Source: Alphaproteobacteria bacterium
Lineage (GTDB): Bacteria > Pseudomonadota > Alphaproteobacteria > JANQMY01
Assembly (NCBI GenBank): GCA_028289425.1
Contig: JANQPL010000004.1
Coordinates: forward strand, 372,001-436,000
DNA: 64,000 bases
Direction of reading: 5' to 3'
The translations under genes and the position numbers were made by a program. The notes beneath the pieces were generated by a model. The model worked only from the letters and a program-made list of their open reading frames with translations, made no database searches and was not told the origin of the DNA. Each line of letters opens with the position of its first letter. Position 1 is the first letter of the stretch. Below are positions 10,944 to 20,237 of this stretch, in pieces.

Positions 10944-11687
10944 TTACCCGGCGCCGTCCCTTAAAGCCATAGGCCTTTTGCTCCATTCCACCGGCATAAG
11001 CGGGCGAAATCCATGCAGGCGATTACATTCCTCAAGGATGCGGGCCGAGACACCACCGTCTTTGAGGGCAGCATGTACCACATTTTCGCGGCCCAATGCC
11101 AAACTCAATTCCCCGCTGGTGAAACACCCAACAACCAGGGGTCCATCCGTTGGATCAATGACCCGCAGCAAGCGGTTTCGGCCATCTTCCGCCCCATCGG
11201 ACGCTTCAAAAAGGGCCGCTGCCTTGTTTGCGCGCAAAAGTCCGTCAACTTTTGCAAATCCCTGTTCCACATGACCGCCCCGGCGGGCGAGGCCCAACAA
11301 ATTGAGCACTTGCTTGGCAAGGAGTGATTCCACCTGATCCGGCAGCCCGGACTCAACTTGGACATTCTGCTTGGCCGCACGCGAAAAAGCCTTTGCCTGC
11401 ATGGCCTTTTCGAGCTTTTCACGGTCGGCTGTCACCCAGCAGCCGCGGCCGGGAAGCTTAGCGTGCACGTCGGGCACCAGCTTGCCATCGGGCGCAACGA
11501 CAAATCGCACCAATTGCGACGGGTCTTTTCGCTCGCCGGTTATGACACAGCGGCGAACCTTAGCCTTGGCGTTCGATCCGGCATCTTGAAGGGCAGCCTT
11601 ATTCAGTCGTCGGTTCCCCTTCTGCTTCTGCCGAGGCGTCGGCTTCCTCCGATGCTTCCGAGTCTTCTGCGGCCGGTTCCGGCTCAT
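10944..11687 (-). CDS. ylxR: YlxR-type RNA-binding protein fused to an L7Ae-like domain
   Basis: The N-terminal YlxR (DUF448) domain contains [19 protein letters not shown] and [16 protein letters not shown]. The second half ([40 protein letters not shown]) resembles an L7Ae/L30e-like domain, a combination common in alphaproteobacteria. The role is probably RNA binding coupled to transcription and translation. The start is uncertain. The ATG at 11687 gives 247 residues and overlaps nusA by 89 nt. A CTG at 11604-11606, 9 nt after AAGGGG and overlapping the nusA stop region, would give 220 residues and fits the spacing better. Confidence 0.85.
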   Translation of the reverse strand: MSRNRPQKTRKHRRKPTPRQKQKGNRRLNKAALQDAGSNAKAKVRRCVITGERKDPSQLVRFVVAPDGKLVPDVHAKLPGRGCWVTADREKLEKAMQAKAFSRAAKQNVQVESGLPDQVESLLAKQVLNLLGLARRGGHVEQGFAKVDGLLRANKAAALFEASDGAEDGRNRLLRVIDPTDGPLVVGCFTSGELSLALGRENVVHAALKDGGVSARILEECNRLHGFRPLMPVEWSKRPMALRDGAG

Positions 11688-13233
11688 CGTCGAACCAATG
11701 GGCGCGGGCCGCCATGATGATGGCGTCAGCATCTTCCGCGGAGACGCCGAAGCCATCCAGAATTCCGGGAACCCTCTGCTTTTCACCATCGATGATTTCA
11801 ATGCTGCCGATCAATTCATCGCGCGCAAGATCGCCCAAATCGTCCAGTGTTTTGACGCCATTCTCGCCCAGCGTCACCAGCATGGCCGGGGTCAGGCCGT
11901 CGAGCTGCAACAGATCGTCTTCCACGCCCAGTTCGCGGCGGCGGGCGTCGAACTTGGCTTCCTGCTCTTGAAGATATTCACCGGCACGCAACTGCAGCTC
12001 TTGCGCCGTCTCCTCATCGAAGCCTTCGATTTCGGCAAGTTCCGACAACTCCACATAGGCCACCTCTTCCATCGTCGCGAACCCTTCGGAGGTGAGAAGC
12101 TGGGCGATCACTTCGTCCACATCCAGGCATTCGGTGAACATGGCCGTGCGCTGACGGAATTCTTCCTGGCGCCGCTCCGATTCTTCCGCTTCGGTCAGGA
12201 TGTCGATGTCCCAGCCGGTGAGCTGCGAGGCGAGGCGCACATTCTGGCCGCGGCGGCCAATCGCCAGGCTGAGCTGTTCGTCCGGCACCACCACTTCGAT
12301 GCGCTGGGTTTCTTCATCCAGCACCACTTTGGCCACTTCGGCCGGCGCCAATGCATTGACGATGAAGGTGGCGGCGTCCGGCGACCATTGAATGATGTCA
12401 ATTTTCTCGTTTTGCAGCTCGTTGACCACCGCTTGCACCCGGCTGCCGCGCATGCCCACGCAAGCACCTACGGGGTCGATAGACGAATCATTGGAAATCA
12501 CAGCGATTTTCGCTCGGCTGCCCGGATCGCGGGCGACGGACTTGATTTCGATGATGCCGTCATAGATTTCCGGCACTTCCTGACCGAACAATTTGGCCAT
12601 GAATTGCGGGTGAGAACGGGAGAGGAAGATCTGCGGGCCGCGCTGTTCGCGCCGGACGTCATAAATATAGGCCCGAATGCGGTCGCCCTGGCGGAAGCTT
12701 TCCCGCGGCAGCAACTCGTCCCGGCGGACGATGGCTTCCGCGCGCCCCAAATCCACCACCACATTGCCGTATTCGGTCCGCTTCACGATGCCGTGGATAA
12801 TCTCGCCGATACGGTCTTTATATTCTTCATACTGACGCTCCCGCTCGGCATCGCGCACCTTTTGCACGATCACCTGCTTGGCAGTCTGCGCTGCAATGCG
12901 CCCATAATCCACCGGCGGCAGGGGGTCGGACAGGAAATCGCCCACCTGGGCTGCGGGGTTTTTGGCATGCGCATCTTCAAGCAAGATCTGCGTGGCGTCG
13001 TCTTCAACGATCTCCACCACCTGCATGAATCGGTTGAGCCGGATTTCGCCGGTCTTGGGGTCGATCTCTGCGCGGATGTCGTTTTCGGCGCCATAGCGCG
13101 ACCGCGCGGCCTTTTGGATTGCTTCTTCCATGGCCTCGATCACCACATTGCGGTCGATCGATTTTTCCCGCGCCACCGCATCGGCGATCTGGAGCAATTC
13201 CAACCGATTGGCGCTGATTGCTGGACTTCCCAT
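11599..13233 (-). CDS. nusA: Transcription termination/antitermination factor NusA
   Basis: Binds RNA polymerase and nascent RNA and modulates pausing and termination. It has 544 residues: an N-terminal RNAP-binding domain ([20 protein letters not shown]), an S1 domain (about 135-200, [20 protein letters not shown]), two KH domains ([18 protein letters not shown] and [16 protein letters not shown]), and C-terminal helix-hairpin-helix repeats ending in a strongly acidic tail. GAGGTAACC precedes the ATG. It lies downstream of rimP by 56 bp. Confidence 0.98.
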   Translation of the reverse strand: MGSPAISANRLELLQIADAVAREKSIDRNVVIEAMEEAIQKAARSRYGAENDIRAEIDPKTGEIRLNRFMQVVEIVEDDATQILLEDAHAKNPAAQVGDFLSDPLPPVDYGRIAAQTAKQVIVQKVRDAERERQYEEYKDRIGEIIHGIVKRTEYGNVVVDLGRAEAIVRRDELLPRESFRQGDRIRAYIYDVRREQRGPQIFLSRSHPQFMAKLFGQEVPEIYDGIIEIKSVARDPGSRAKIAVISNDSSIDPVGACVGMRGSRVQAVVNELQNEKIDIIQWSPDAATFIVNALAPAEVAKVVLDEETQRIEVVVPDEQLSLAIGRRGQNVRLASQLTGWDIDILTEAEESERRQEEFRQRTAMFTECLDVDEVIAQLLTSEGFATMEEVAYVELSELAEIEGFDEETAQELQLRAGEYLQEQEAKFDARRRELGVEDDLLQLDGLTPAMLVTLGENGVKTLDDLGDLARDELIGSIEIIDGEKQRVPGILDGFGVSAEDADAIIMAARAHWFDDEPEPAAEDSEASEEADASAEAEGEPTTE

Positions 13234-13289
13234 TGGTTACCTCGTTCTCGTCCTTATCTGATCGATCCGTCTACGGATCGGTATCACAA

Positions 13290-13820
13290 CTAATGCAGTT
13301 CCGGCGTTTCCGCTGACTGGGCCTTTAGCGCTGCTTCCATCAGCGCATCGGTCATCACCAGCTTCGCTTCGGCAATTTGGTTGAACGGCAGCCGGGCGAT
13401 TTGCCCATCCATATCGAGCAACACGTCGCTGCCGTCGGATCCTTTCAACAGGCCGCGAAATCGCTTACGGCCGTCGATCATATCGATCATCTCAATTTTC
13501 GTTTCGTACCCGGCGAACCTGTCGAAATCGTCTTCGCGCACCAAAGGGCGGTCGATCCCGGGAGACGACATCTCAAGCATGTATTCGCCCGAAATCGGGT
13601 CTTCCACATCCAGCAAGGCCGACACGGCGTGGCTCAGTTCGGCGCAATCGTCCACCGTCATCGTGCCATCGAACCGCTCCGCCATGATTTGCAGCGTCTG
13701 CGGTGCGCCACCGATAATCCGCACACGCACGACCCTGTAGCCCATGGCCTCCGCCGTTGGTTCCACAATTCCTCTTACCTGGCCAATAAGGCCCGTTTGC
13801 TGCCCAGGAAGTTGGCGCAT
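13290..13820 (-). CDS. rimP: Ribosome maturation factor RimP
   Basis: Needed for 30S maturation. It has 176 residues with YMLEMSSPGIDRPLVREDDF and MTVDDCAELSHAVSALLDVE, typical of the family. The frame continues upstream to 13871, but those codons run across the terminator-like hairpin of the leader. The start is therefore placed at the ATG at 13818-13820 (MRQLPGQQTGL). It is first gene of the rimP-nusA-ylxR-infB operon. Confidence 0.94.
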   Translation of the reverse strand: MRQLPGQQTGLIGQVRGIVEPTAEAMGYRVVRVRIIGGAPQTLQIMAERFDGTMTVDDCAELSHAVSALLDVEDPISGEYMLEMSSPGIDRPLVREDDFDRFAGYETKIEMIDMIDGRKRFRGLLKGSDGSDVLLDMDGQIARLPFNQIAEAKLVMTDALMEAALKAQSAETPELH

Positions 13821-13844
13821 ATTTCTCAGACGCTTCGGGTACCC

Positions 13845-13871
13845 AAATAAAAAAGCGGGCCCGAAGCCCAC
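13845..13871 (-). terminator. Intrinsic terminator/attenuator in the rimP leader
   Basis: On the minus strand, GTGGGC-TTCGG-GCCCGC (13855-13871) forms a 6-bp stem including one G-U pair. It is followed at once by TTTTTTATTT. It lies 25 nt upstream of the rimP start and after trmB. It can end trmB transcripts, act as an attenuator of the rimP-nusA-infB operon, or both. Attenuation by NusA level is an inference from position. Confidence 0.7.
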
Positions 13872-13975
13872 TCCTCAGCGGCGGTTCAATCAAGATCCGC
13901 CGGTAATCCAAATTGACAACGCTTCTATTTTAGCTCGAATGGGCAACACTTCAAGGGTGAAATCCCGCAGAGTCG

Positions 13976-14677
13976 TTAAGGTTTTCGGCGAAATCTCAGG
14001 TAAACGGGTGTTCGGCCCTGCCGGCGGGCCTTCTTCTCATACCGCGTTTCCGGCCAATCCGGTGGGCGCTCCCGCCAATCGGCGGGCCGTTCCGCAAGCC
14101 AGTCGAAGCAATCCGACCGCAGAACATGGTTGAGGGTCCACCGGCAGTAATCGGGAATATCGGTTGCCACCCGGAATTCCCCGCCCGGCCTGAGCACCCG
14201 CGCGACTTGGGGAAGCGTTTCATCGCTGATAAAGCGCCGCTTGTGGTGACGTTTTTTAGGCCAAGGATCGGGAAACAAGAGCATGACACGGCCCAATGAG
14301 AAGTCGGCCAGCTGGTCCAGCACGTCCCGGGCATCCCCTTGGTGGATGCGGATATTGGTAAGGCCCATGCGGTCTATTTTGACGAGCAGCTTGGCCACAC
14401 CATTAACGAAAGGTTCGCAGCCCAAAAAGCCGGTCTGGGGATTTTCCGCTGCAAGGGTAGCCAGATGTTCGCCGCCGCCGAAACCGATTTCGAGCCAGAG
14501 ATCCTCGATTTCTTGATCGAACGGGCTGCCCAGAGAGAGCAAATTGCTCGGATCAACGGATAGTTTCGGCAGCAGTGTGCGCAGAAGCTCTTGCTGCCCC
14601 TTTCGGAGCTTGTGCCCGTGGCGGCGGCCATAGAGCAGCCGCCGGTGGGCATTGGCATCCTGGTCATGATCGGACAA
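13976..14677 (-). CDS. trmB: tRNA (guanine-N7-)-methyltransferase
   Basis: Uses SAM to methylate G46 of tRNA. It has 233 residues. The SAM site is LWLEIGFGGGEHLATLA, and the family motif LLFPDPWPKKRHHKRRF holds the catalytic Asp and the substrate loop. A TTG start at 14675-14677 is supported by GGAGG six bases upstream. It is 27 bp downstream of metK, the enzyme that makes its cofactor, and probably cotranscribed with it. Confidence 0.96.
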   Translation of the reverse strand: MSDHDQDANAHRRLLYGRRHGHKLRKGQQELLRTLLPKLSVDPSNLLSLGSPFDQEIEDLWLEIGFGGGEHLATLAAENPQTGFLGCEPFVNGVAKLLVKIDRMGLTNIRIHQGDARDVLDQLADFSLGRVMLLFPDPWPKKRHHKRRFISDETLPQVARVLRPGGEFRVATDIPDYCRWTLNHVLRSDCFDWLAERPADWRERPPDWPETRYEKKARRQGRTPVYLRFRRKP

Positions 14678-14704
14678 TCAGGCCTCCGATCAAGGGGCGT
14701 CAAA

Positions 14705-15874
14705 TCAAGCGAACGCGGACTTCAACGCGTCCACAAGATCGGTCTTCTCCCAGCTAAAGCCGCCATCCGGCTCGGGCGCCCGGCCGAAATGGCCATAGGC
14801 TGCCGTGCGCGCATAGATGGGCCGGTTGAGTTGGAGATGCTCGCGAATGCCGCGGGGCGACAGGTTCATCACATCCATCAGAACGGATTCGAGCTTGTCT
14901 TCGTCCACTTGTCCCGTGCCGTGCAGGTCCACGTAAATGGACAAGGGCCGTGAAACACCGATGGCGTAGGACAGTTGAATGGTGCACTTGTCCGCAAAAT
15001 CGGCGGCCACCACGTTTTTGGCCAGATAGCGGGCCGCGTAGGCTGCGGACCGGTCCACCTTAGTCGGGTCCTTGCCTGAGAACGCGCCGCCGCCATGGGG
15101 CGCCGCACCTCCATAAGTGTCCACGATGATTTTGCGGCCCGTGAGGCCGGCGTCCCCATCGGGACCGCCAATGACGAAATTGCCTGTGGGATTTACGTAG
15201 AACTGGTCTTCCGGGCACATCCAACCTTCGGGCAGGACGTTCATTACGAAAGGCCGGACAATCTCACGCACTTCATCCTGGGAGACATTTTCGGTGTGTT
15301 GCGTCGACACCACCACCGATGTGGCGCGCACGGGCTTGCCGTTTTCGTATTGCAACGACACTTGGCTCTTGCTGTCGGGCCCTAGATCCGGCTGAGCACC
15401 CGAATGGCGGGCCTCGGCCATGGACCTTAGAATTTCGTGGGAGAAGTGAATGGGTGCCGGCATAAGTTCCGGCGTTTCCCGGCAGGCATAACCGAACATG
15501 ATGCCCTGGTCGCCGGCGCCCTCGTCCTTGTTGCCGGACGCATCAACGCCTTGTGCAATGTCAGCAGACTGAGCATGGACGTGTACCGCGACGTCGGCCT
15601 TTTCCCAGTGAAAGCCGTCTTGCTCATAGCCGATATCTTTAATCGCATGGCGGGCCACGCTTTCGAGCTTCTCTGCGGTGATGCTGCTCGGCCCCCGCAC
15701 TTCGCCGGCCAAGACGACCCGGTTCGTGGTGCAAAGCGTTTCCACGGCGACCCGCGCTTCCGGATCGGCGGCAAGGTAGGTGTCGACAACACTGTCCGAA
15801 ACCCGGTCGCAAACCTTATCCGGATGGCCCTCGGAAACGGATTCACTTGTGAATAGGTAATTGCCCCTTGGCAC
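14705..15874 (-). CDS. metK: S-adenosylmethionine synthetase
   Basis: Makes SAM from ATP and methionine. Full length at 389 residues. Hallmarks are [19 protein letters not shown] at the N-terminus, [12 protein letters not shown] (the adenine-binding GAGDQG loop) and [19 protein letters not shown]. Two GTG codons compete for the start. The second (15872-15874, MPRGNYLF) is 8 nt from AAGGAG and matches the usual N-terminus; the first (15880) has only 2 nt spacing. A structured leader lies upstream. Confidence 0.96.
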   Translation of the reverse strand: MPRGNYLFTSESVSEGHPDKVCDRVSDSVVDTYLAADPEARVAVETLCTTNRVVLAGEVRGPSSITAEKLESVARHAIKDIGYEQDGFHWEKADVAVHVHAQSADIAQGVDASGNKDEGAGDQGIMFGYACRETPELMPAPIHFSHEILRSMAEARHSGAQPDLGPDSKSQVSLQYENGKPVRATSVVVSTQHTENVSQDEVREIVRPFVMNVLPEGWMCPEDQFYVNPTGNFVIGGPDGDAGLTGRKIIVDTYGGAAPHGGGAFSGKDPTKVDRSAAYAARYLAKNVVAADFADKCTIQLSYAIGVSRPLSIYVDLHGTGQVDEDKLESVLMDVMNLSPRGIREHLQLNRPIYARTAAYGHFGRAPEPDGGFSWEKTDLVDALKSAFA

Positions 15875-15895
15875 AGTCACGACTCCTTACAAAAA

Positions 15896-15944
15896 GGTGA
15901 GCGATGAGACCCGCGCCGTCCCGCCGAAAAGGCGGACGCTCGCC
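15896..15944 (-). promoter_or_regulatory. Structured 5' leader of metK
   Basis: On the minus strand, GGCGAGCG (15944-15937) can pair with CGCTCACC (15903-15896), 7 of 8 bases. Between them is a perfect inner hairpin, CCGCC-TTTTC-GGCGG (15935-15921). The structure ends about 12 nt before the AAGGAG of metK. I do not recognise it as a known SAM riboswitch class. It could instead be an unrelated stem in the lnt-metK gap. Confidence 0.35.
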
Positions 15945-16031
15945 GATCTTTGAAAATGCTTGGCTTTTATGGGTGCCGTCGCCGATCCCCTCGAAAAAGC
16001 GCAGGCTTTGTTGCAGGCTTTCCTTGCAACG

Positions 16032-17612
16032 TCAAGCGGGCCGAACCCGCACCGCCGGCCGCCCAGAGACAAAAAATGCCCACAAGCCAGTTCCGAAGAT
16101 TAGGCTCAGAAAGCTAACGTCCCCATAACGCCCATAGACCGTAGCGGGCCGGACATCCGGCACCGATACGGTCAAAGGAGCGGTGTCATCCGGTGACGCC
16201 ATCGTGGTGATGCGGCCGACGCCGTCAATCACGGCGGAATATCCGGCTACTGCGGCACGAACAACCGGAAGCCCTTCCTCAACCGCCCGCACGCGGGCAT
16301 GGGCCAGTGACTGTTTCGGGCCGCCGGCGCTAAGCCAGGTTTCGTCCGCCATGTGAAGAAGCCATTGGGGCCGCCGCGTGTCGTCGACCACGGCGCCTGC
16401 AAAAGCGCCGTCGATACCGATAAGGGCGCCGAATTCCGGCACGGCCCCCGGGGCGAACGTGCGTTGCCCGCCCGCCGCAAGGCGCGACGTACCGGGCGCA
16501 AACCAAAATAGGCCGGCATCGCGCAAGGGCATCCCATGGGCCTTGTCATAGGTGGCGCGAATGCGCTGGTCCCCATCGATGATATGGATCGCTTCAAACA
16601 CATCGTCCTTGGCGCGCCGCTCGCTGTGCACCGCCGCCAGCTGTCCGGGCGCCAAAGACGCCGACAGGGTCGCTAAGGTGTCGCCGTTTTCCGAGAGGAA
16701 CCGGTTCTCGCAGCGCAGCCCCGGCACCAAGAGAAGGCTTGGGGGTTCGGCATCGCCCTCGTTGGCGTTTTTGAGCGGCCGGCCAAAACAATGGTCCGTT
16801 CCGGCGGCAAGTAACCGCACCTCTGTGCTACTCTGCACATCCGCCGCCGCGGCAAGGCGGGCCAGGCCGGCGAAGAGAAGAAGGGCTGTGGCAAGCAGGG
16901 CTGCCCCGGGCCATTTTGTGGCGGCAAACAAGTTGCTTCGCGCCGTGGTGATTTCCAGCGACAGGCTCGGGTTTGGCAGCCCCGCAACGAATGCCAACGC
17001 CAACAAGACCGTGATGAGCGACAGGCCGTAAATGCCGGTCCACCCAGTCACCTGGAGCATGGCTTCGTTATGCGCCCAGGCATAGCCCAGCGCGGCCCAA
17101 GGAAACCCCATCAGACTGCCGGTGATCCACTCGGCAAGGCACCAGGCCACAGCCAACACCAACACACGCTCAGGCCCCGCCGTCCAAAACCCGTGAGCCG
17201 CCGCAACGGCGAGAGCAGGCCCCAGAGCGAGCATGGCGAGCAAGGCTGCCGCCGAGACCGGACCCGCCGCCAACACGGCGGGGGTGCCCGCAGGAATGAG
17301 CCAAATCCAGTGCAGGACAACGCCGAAATAACCGATGCCAAAGAACCAGCCGACAATGGCGGATTGCAGGCGTCCCTGAGGCGTTTCGTCGATGCCGTCG
17401 AGCACCCATACCAGCAGGCCAAAGCCCAATACCAGGCCGGGCAAGGCATAGACGGGGGGCTGGGCCAGACCACACAGCGCCCCGGCAACACCACACAGAA
17501 GCGCCCGCCGCCAGCCGCTCACAAAAGCGGCACGCCAGGCAAGCCGGTTCAGCCCTTGAAAGACTTCCTCCACAAGGCGCTCGCCGCCGTTCGATTCCGA
17601 TGGTCTACCCAT
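16032..17612 (-). CDS. lnt: Apolipoprotein N-acyltransferase homologue lacking catalytic residues
   Basis: Lnt N-acylates the lipid-modified cysteine of lipoproteins in the inner membrane. This 526-residue homologue has the N-terminal membrane domain (LAQPPVYALPGLVLGFGLL, MGFPWAALGYAWAHNEAMLQ) and a nitrilase-like periplasmic domain. The catalytic Lys is kept in YDKAHGMP. The Glu of the usual WPES motif is Gly here (LLLVPGLRCENRF), and the nucleophilic Cys of ICYE is Gly (ALIGIDGAF, codon GGT). Fold landmarks around them (ADETWL, ARVRAVEEGLPVVR) are intact, so this is not a frame error. It overlaps corC by 8 nt and has GGGAGGGGA before its ATG. Family membership is clear but classical activity is doubtful. 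Confidence 0.9.
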   Translation of the reverse strand: MGRPSESNGGERLVEEVFQGLNRLAWRAAFVSGWRRALLCGVAGALCGLAQPPVYALPGLVLGFGLLVWVLDGIDETPQGRLQSAIVGWFFGIGYFGVVLHWIWLIPAGTPAVLAAGPVSAAALLAMLALGPALAVAAAHGFWTAGPERVLVLAVAWCLAEWITGSLMGFPWAALGYAWAHNEAMLQVTGWTGIYGLSLITVLLALAFVAGLPNPSLSLEITTARSNLFAATKWPGAALLATALLLFAGLARLAAAADVQSSTEVRLLAAGTDHCFGRPLKNANEGDAEPPSLLLVPGLRCENRFLSENGDTLATLSASLAPGQLAAVHSERRAKDDVFEAIHIIDGDQRIRATYDKAHGMPLRDAGLFWFAPGTSRLAAGGQRTFAPGAVPEFGALIGIDGAFAGAVVDDTRRPQWLLHMADETWLSAGGPKQSLAHARVRAVEEGLPVVRAAVAGYSAVIDGVGRITTMASPDDTAPLTVSVPDVRPATVYGRYGDVSFLSLIFGTGLWAFFVSGRPAVRVRPA

Positions 17613-18633
17613 TCCCCTCCCGCTGAGATGACGCCGCCTCAGCGTGGGTGTCGGAGCTTCGTTTTTCAGCCGGTTCGCCCGGATCGTTCTTTTTGGAATC
17701 GATTGGATCGATCAGGTGTATACGGATCTTTTTGACCCGCCGTGGATCGGCATCGATGATCTCGAATTCAAGGCCCCCCGGATGACGGATCAATTCGCCG
17801 CGCTGGGGCACGCGGCCAACCAGCGAAAATATCAAGCCGCCAAGCGTGTCGATATCTTCTTCGCGGTCTTCGGAGAGCAAATCGATTGCCACTTTGTCTT
17901 CAAGTTCGCCCACGGGCACCCGCGCGTCCGCATCGAAGCCGCCGCCTTCCCTCTGGATCAGAACGGGGGCTGCATCGGTGTCGTGCTCGTCTTCGATTTC
18001 GCCGACGATTTGCTCGACCAGATCCTCGATCGATACCAGCCCGTCCGTGCCGCCATATTCGTCGATAACGATCGCCAAATGAATATGGGTCTTCTGCATA
18101 CGGATCAATAAATCTAATGCCGGCATGGAGGGCGGTACGAACAGTACGTCGCGCCGAAGTTTGTTGAGGATATAGCCGTTATGGGCCACCGCCCTGTCCG
18201 CATCGCTGTCTGGACCGGGCGATACGATGGCAATGACGTCCTTGATGTGGACCATGCCGATGGGGTCATCCAGCGTTTCCCGATAGATGGGCAGGCGCGA
18301 ATGCGCGGCATCCCGAAACACTTCGAGAATGTCGTTCAACGACGTCGAAACATCGACGGCGATAATGTCCGCCCGCGGCACCATCACATCATCGACCCGT
18401 AGGCCGCCGAAGCTGAGTATGTTCGACAGCATCATGCGCTCTTCTTTGGAAAGCGCCGCCATCTCTTCGGTGTGATGGGAATGAAGCGTTTCTTCCAGAC
18501 TTTCCCGCAGGGACCCGTTGCCATTGGCTTTGCGAGAAAACCAAGGAAGCCGGGTCAAAAAGTCGGTGAGTTTTGACGGCCGCGTCTCGCCATTCGCCGG
18601 CCGCCTATCGAATCTCGTCCCTGTTTGCGCCAT
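17605..18633 (-). CDS. corC: CorC/HlyC-family CBS-domain protein
   Basis: A 342-residue soluble CorC/YbeX-type protein. Known relatives act in Mg2+/Co2+ efflux and in ribosome-related functions. It has a charged N-terminus, then MLSNILSFGGLRVDDVMVPR, which opens the CBS pair (about 70-200, ending IHLAIVIDEYGGTDGLVSIED). The C-terminal CorC_HlyC domain has EDIDTLGGLIFSLVGRVPQRGE. It sits between ybeY and lnt, as in most proteobacteria. The precise biochemical role is not settled for the family. Confidence 0.93.
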   Translation of the reverse strand: MAQTGTRFDRRPANGETRPSKLTDFLTRLPWFSRKANGNGSLRESLEETLHSHHTEEMAALSKEERMMLSNILSFGGLRVDDVMVPRADIIAVDVSTSLNDILEVFRDAAHSRLPIYRETLDDPIGMVHIKDVIAIVSPGPDSDADRAVAHNGYILNKLRRDVLFVPPSMPALDLLIRMQKTHIHLAIVIDEYGGTDGLVSIEDLVEQIVGEIEDEHDTDAAPVLIQREGGGFDADARVPVGELEDKVAIDLLSEDREEDIDTLGGLIFSLVGRVPQRGELIRHPGGLEFEIIDADPRRVKKIRIHLIDPIDSKKNDPGEPAEKRSSDTHAEAASSQREGNG

Positions 18634-18663
18634 CGTTGTGTCTATGAAAGGCCCTTCAACAGT

Positions 18664-19170
18664 CTACCTGTCGTCCAGCTCATACGGATTGGCCAATCCC
18701 AGCTCCGCCATCGCTGCTATCTCAAGAGCCTCCATTTGCGCCGCATCATCTTCACTTTGGTGATCATAGCCCAAAAGATGAAGGAATCCGTGCATAATAA
18801 GGTGAATTGTATGGGCGGAAAGGCTTGTTTTTGCCTTTTTTGCCTCTAATGCCACGGTTTCCCCCGCTAAAACGATGTCCCCTAGGGACCAAGCAGCCGG
18901 AACGACGGGTTTTGGCTGGGGAAATGACAGCACATTTGTGGGGCTGTTCTTGCCCCGGTGGCTCAGATTCAGGTCCTGGGATACCGAATTGTCCGCAAAA
19001 TAGACACAAACTTCCAATTGTCCGGAGACGCTGAACTGATCCGCCGGCAGAATTCCCACAACTGCCCCGATCGCCTGGTGGCATATGCCATCAAAATCCT
19101 CCAGGTCTGTCCAGGCGCCGGCAATTGCCCTCTGCGCAATCTCAACAGGCGGAGTCGGTTTAGGTGTCAT
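18664..19170 (-). CDS. ybeY: Endoribonuclease YbeY, rRNA maturation factor
   Basis: A zinc-dependent RNase acting in 16S rRNA 3'-end processing and quality control. It has 168 residues. The metal site is IMHGFLHLLGYDH, the HGxLHLxGYDH signature, and KNSPTNVLSFP is the second family motif. The ATG at 19168-19170 (MTPKPTPPVE) overlaps the phoH stop by 11 nt. A longer open frame reaches 19242 but would overlap phoH by over 80 nt. Confidence 0.95.
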   Translation of the reverse strand: MTPKPTPPVEIAQRAIAGAWTDLEDFDGICHQAIGAVVGILPADQFSVSGQLEVCVYFADNSVSQDLNLSHRGKNSPTNVLSFPQPKPVVPAAWSLGDIVLAGETVALEAKKAKTSLSAHTIHLIMHGFLHLLGYDHQSEDDAAQMEALEIAAMAELGLANPYELDDR

Positions 19171-20227
19171 TTTTCTCCGGCGAACCGGTTCGCTTTTTGC
19201 CGTCGCCGCGCCGACGTTTGTCACGCTTGTCATAGGCGGCAACGATCCTTGTCACCAGGCCATGGCGCACCACGTCTTTCGCGGTAAAGCGGCAGACGGC
19301 CACGCCCTCGAGCCGCTCGATGATCTCCAACGCATCGGCCAAACCGGACTGAATGCCGGGTGGCAAATCCACTTGGCTCGGATCGCCGGTGATTGTCATG
19401 ATCGATCCTTCGCCCAAACGGGTCAGGAACATCTTCATTTGCATCGGGCTTGTATTCTGTGCCTCATCCAGGATGACGAAGGCGTTGCTCAGTGTACGTC
19501 CTCGCATGAACGCCAGTGGGGCGATTTCGATTTCGCCGGTTTCCAGCTTCCGGTCCACCTGATCGGCGGGCAGCATGTCGTAAAGTGCATCGTAAAGCGG
19601 GCGTAGATAGGGATCCACCTTGTCGCGCATATCACCAGGCAAAAATCCAAGCCGTTCGCCCGCTTCCACGGCCGGGCGGGATAAGATCAGCCGGTCGACC
19701 TTGCCTTCCAGCATCATGGAAACCGCAACGGCAACGGCAATATATGTTTTGCCCGTGCCCGCAGGGCCGAGCCCCAGGGTCAGATCCGATGTCCGAAGCG
19801 CATCGATATAGGCCGCCTGGTTGGGCGACCGGGGCGTGATCATGCGTTTGGTGGTGCGGATCGATTGTTTGCTGTTCGCCTTGCCATTCACCACATTTTC
19901 CAACGGCCCTTCGGCCATCCGAATGGCCGCTTCAACATCGGCTGCGATCACCTCGTGACCATCCTGCAGCCGTGCGTAAAGGCCGTTGAGCACCACGACC
20001 GCGCGCGCCGCATTGTCGGGGGCGCCTTTCACGGAGACCCTGTTTCCGCGCGGCGTAATCACGACGCTTAGCTTTTGTTCGATCAGCGCCAGGTGCCGGT
20101 CATGTTCGCCAAAGAGAGATTTGGCAAGACGATTGTCCGTGAAGTCGATCACGTCGACCACTTCAAGCTTCCCAGGCGCGGTTCCCACCGCGCGCAGCCC
20201 GCCTTTGCCTCCAGAACGCGGCGTCAA
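19160..20227 (-). CDS. phoH: PhoH-family ATPase
   Basis: A P-loop ATPase/putative RNA helicase-like protein that commonly travels with ybeY. It has 355 residues. Walker A is LGPAGTGKTYIAVA near residue 150, Walker B is AFVILDEAQNTSP, and ITGDPSQVDLP follows. The start is a TTG at 20227 with GAGG about 8 nt upstream; an ATG inside that spacer is out of frame. It lies 10 bp after miaB. Confidence 0.94.
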   Translation of the reverse strand: MTPRSGGKGGLRAVGTAPGKLEVVDVIDFTDNRLAKSLFGEHDRHLALIEQKLSVVITPRGNRVSVKGAPDNAARAVVVLNGLYARLQDGHEVIAADVEAAIRMAEGPLENVVNGKANSKQSIRTTKRMITPRSPNQAAYIDALRTSDLTLGLGPAGTGKTYIAVAVAVSMMLEGKVDRLILSRPAVEAGERLGFLPGDMRDKVDPYLRPLYDALYDMLPADQVDRKLETGEIEIAPLAFMRGRTLSNAFVILDEAQNTSPMQMKMFLTRLGEGSIMTITGDPSQVDLPPGIQSGLADALEIIERLEGVAVCRFTAKDVVRHGLVTRIVAAYDKRDKRRRGDGKKRTGSPEKNDT

Positions 20228-20237
20228 CGATACATCC

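Noticed and set aside
11698-13293. 531-codon open frame on the plus strand
   Set aside because: Antisense to nusA, with no family features.
13913-13940. Plus-strand TTGACA with a downstream AT-rich stretch
   Set aside because: No plus-strand gene follows; the next genes are on the minus strand. It is more likely a chance match.
15881-16031. SAM-II riboswitch before metK
   Set aside because: I could not find the conserved SAM-II core or its pseudoknot partners; only unclassified stems were seen.
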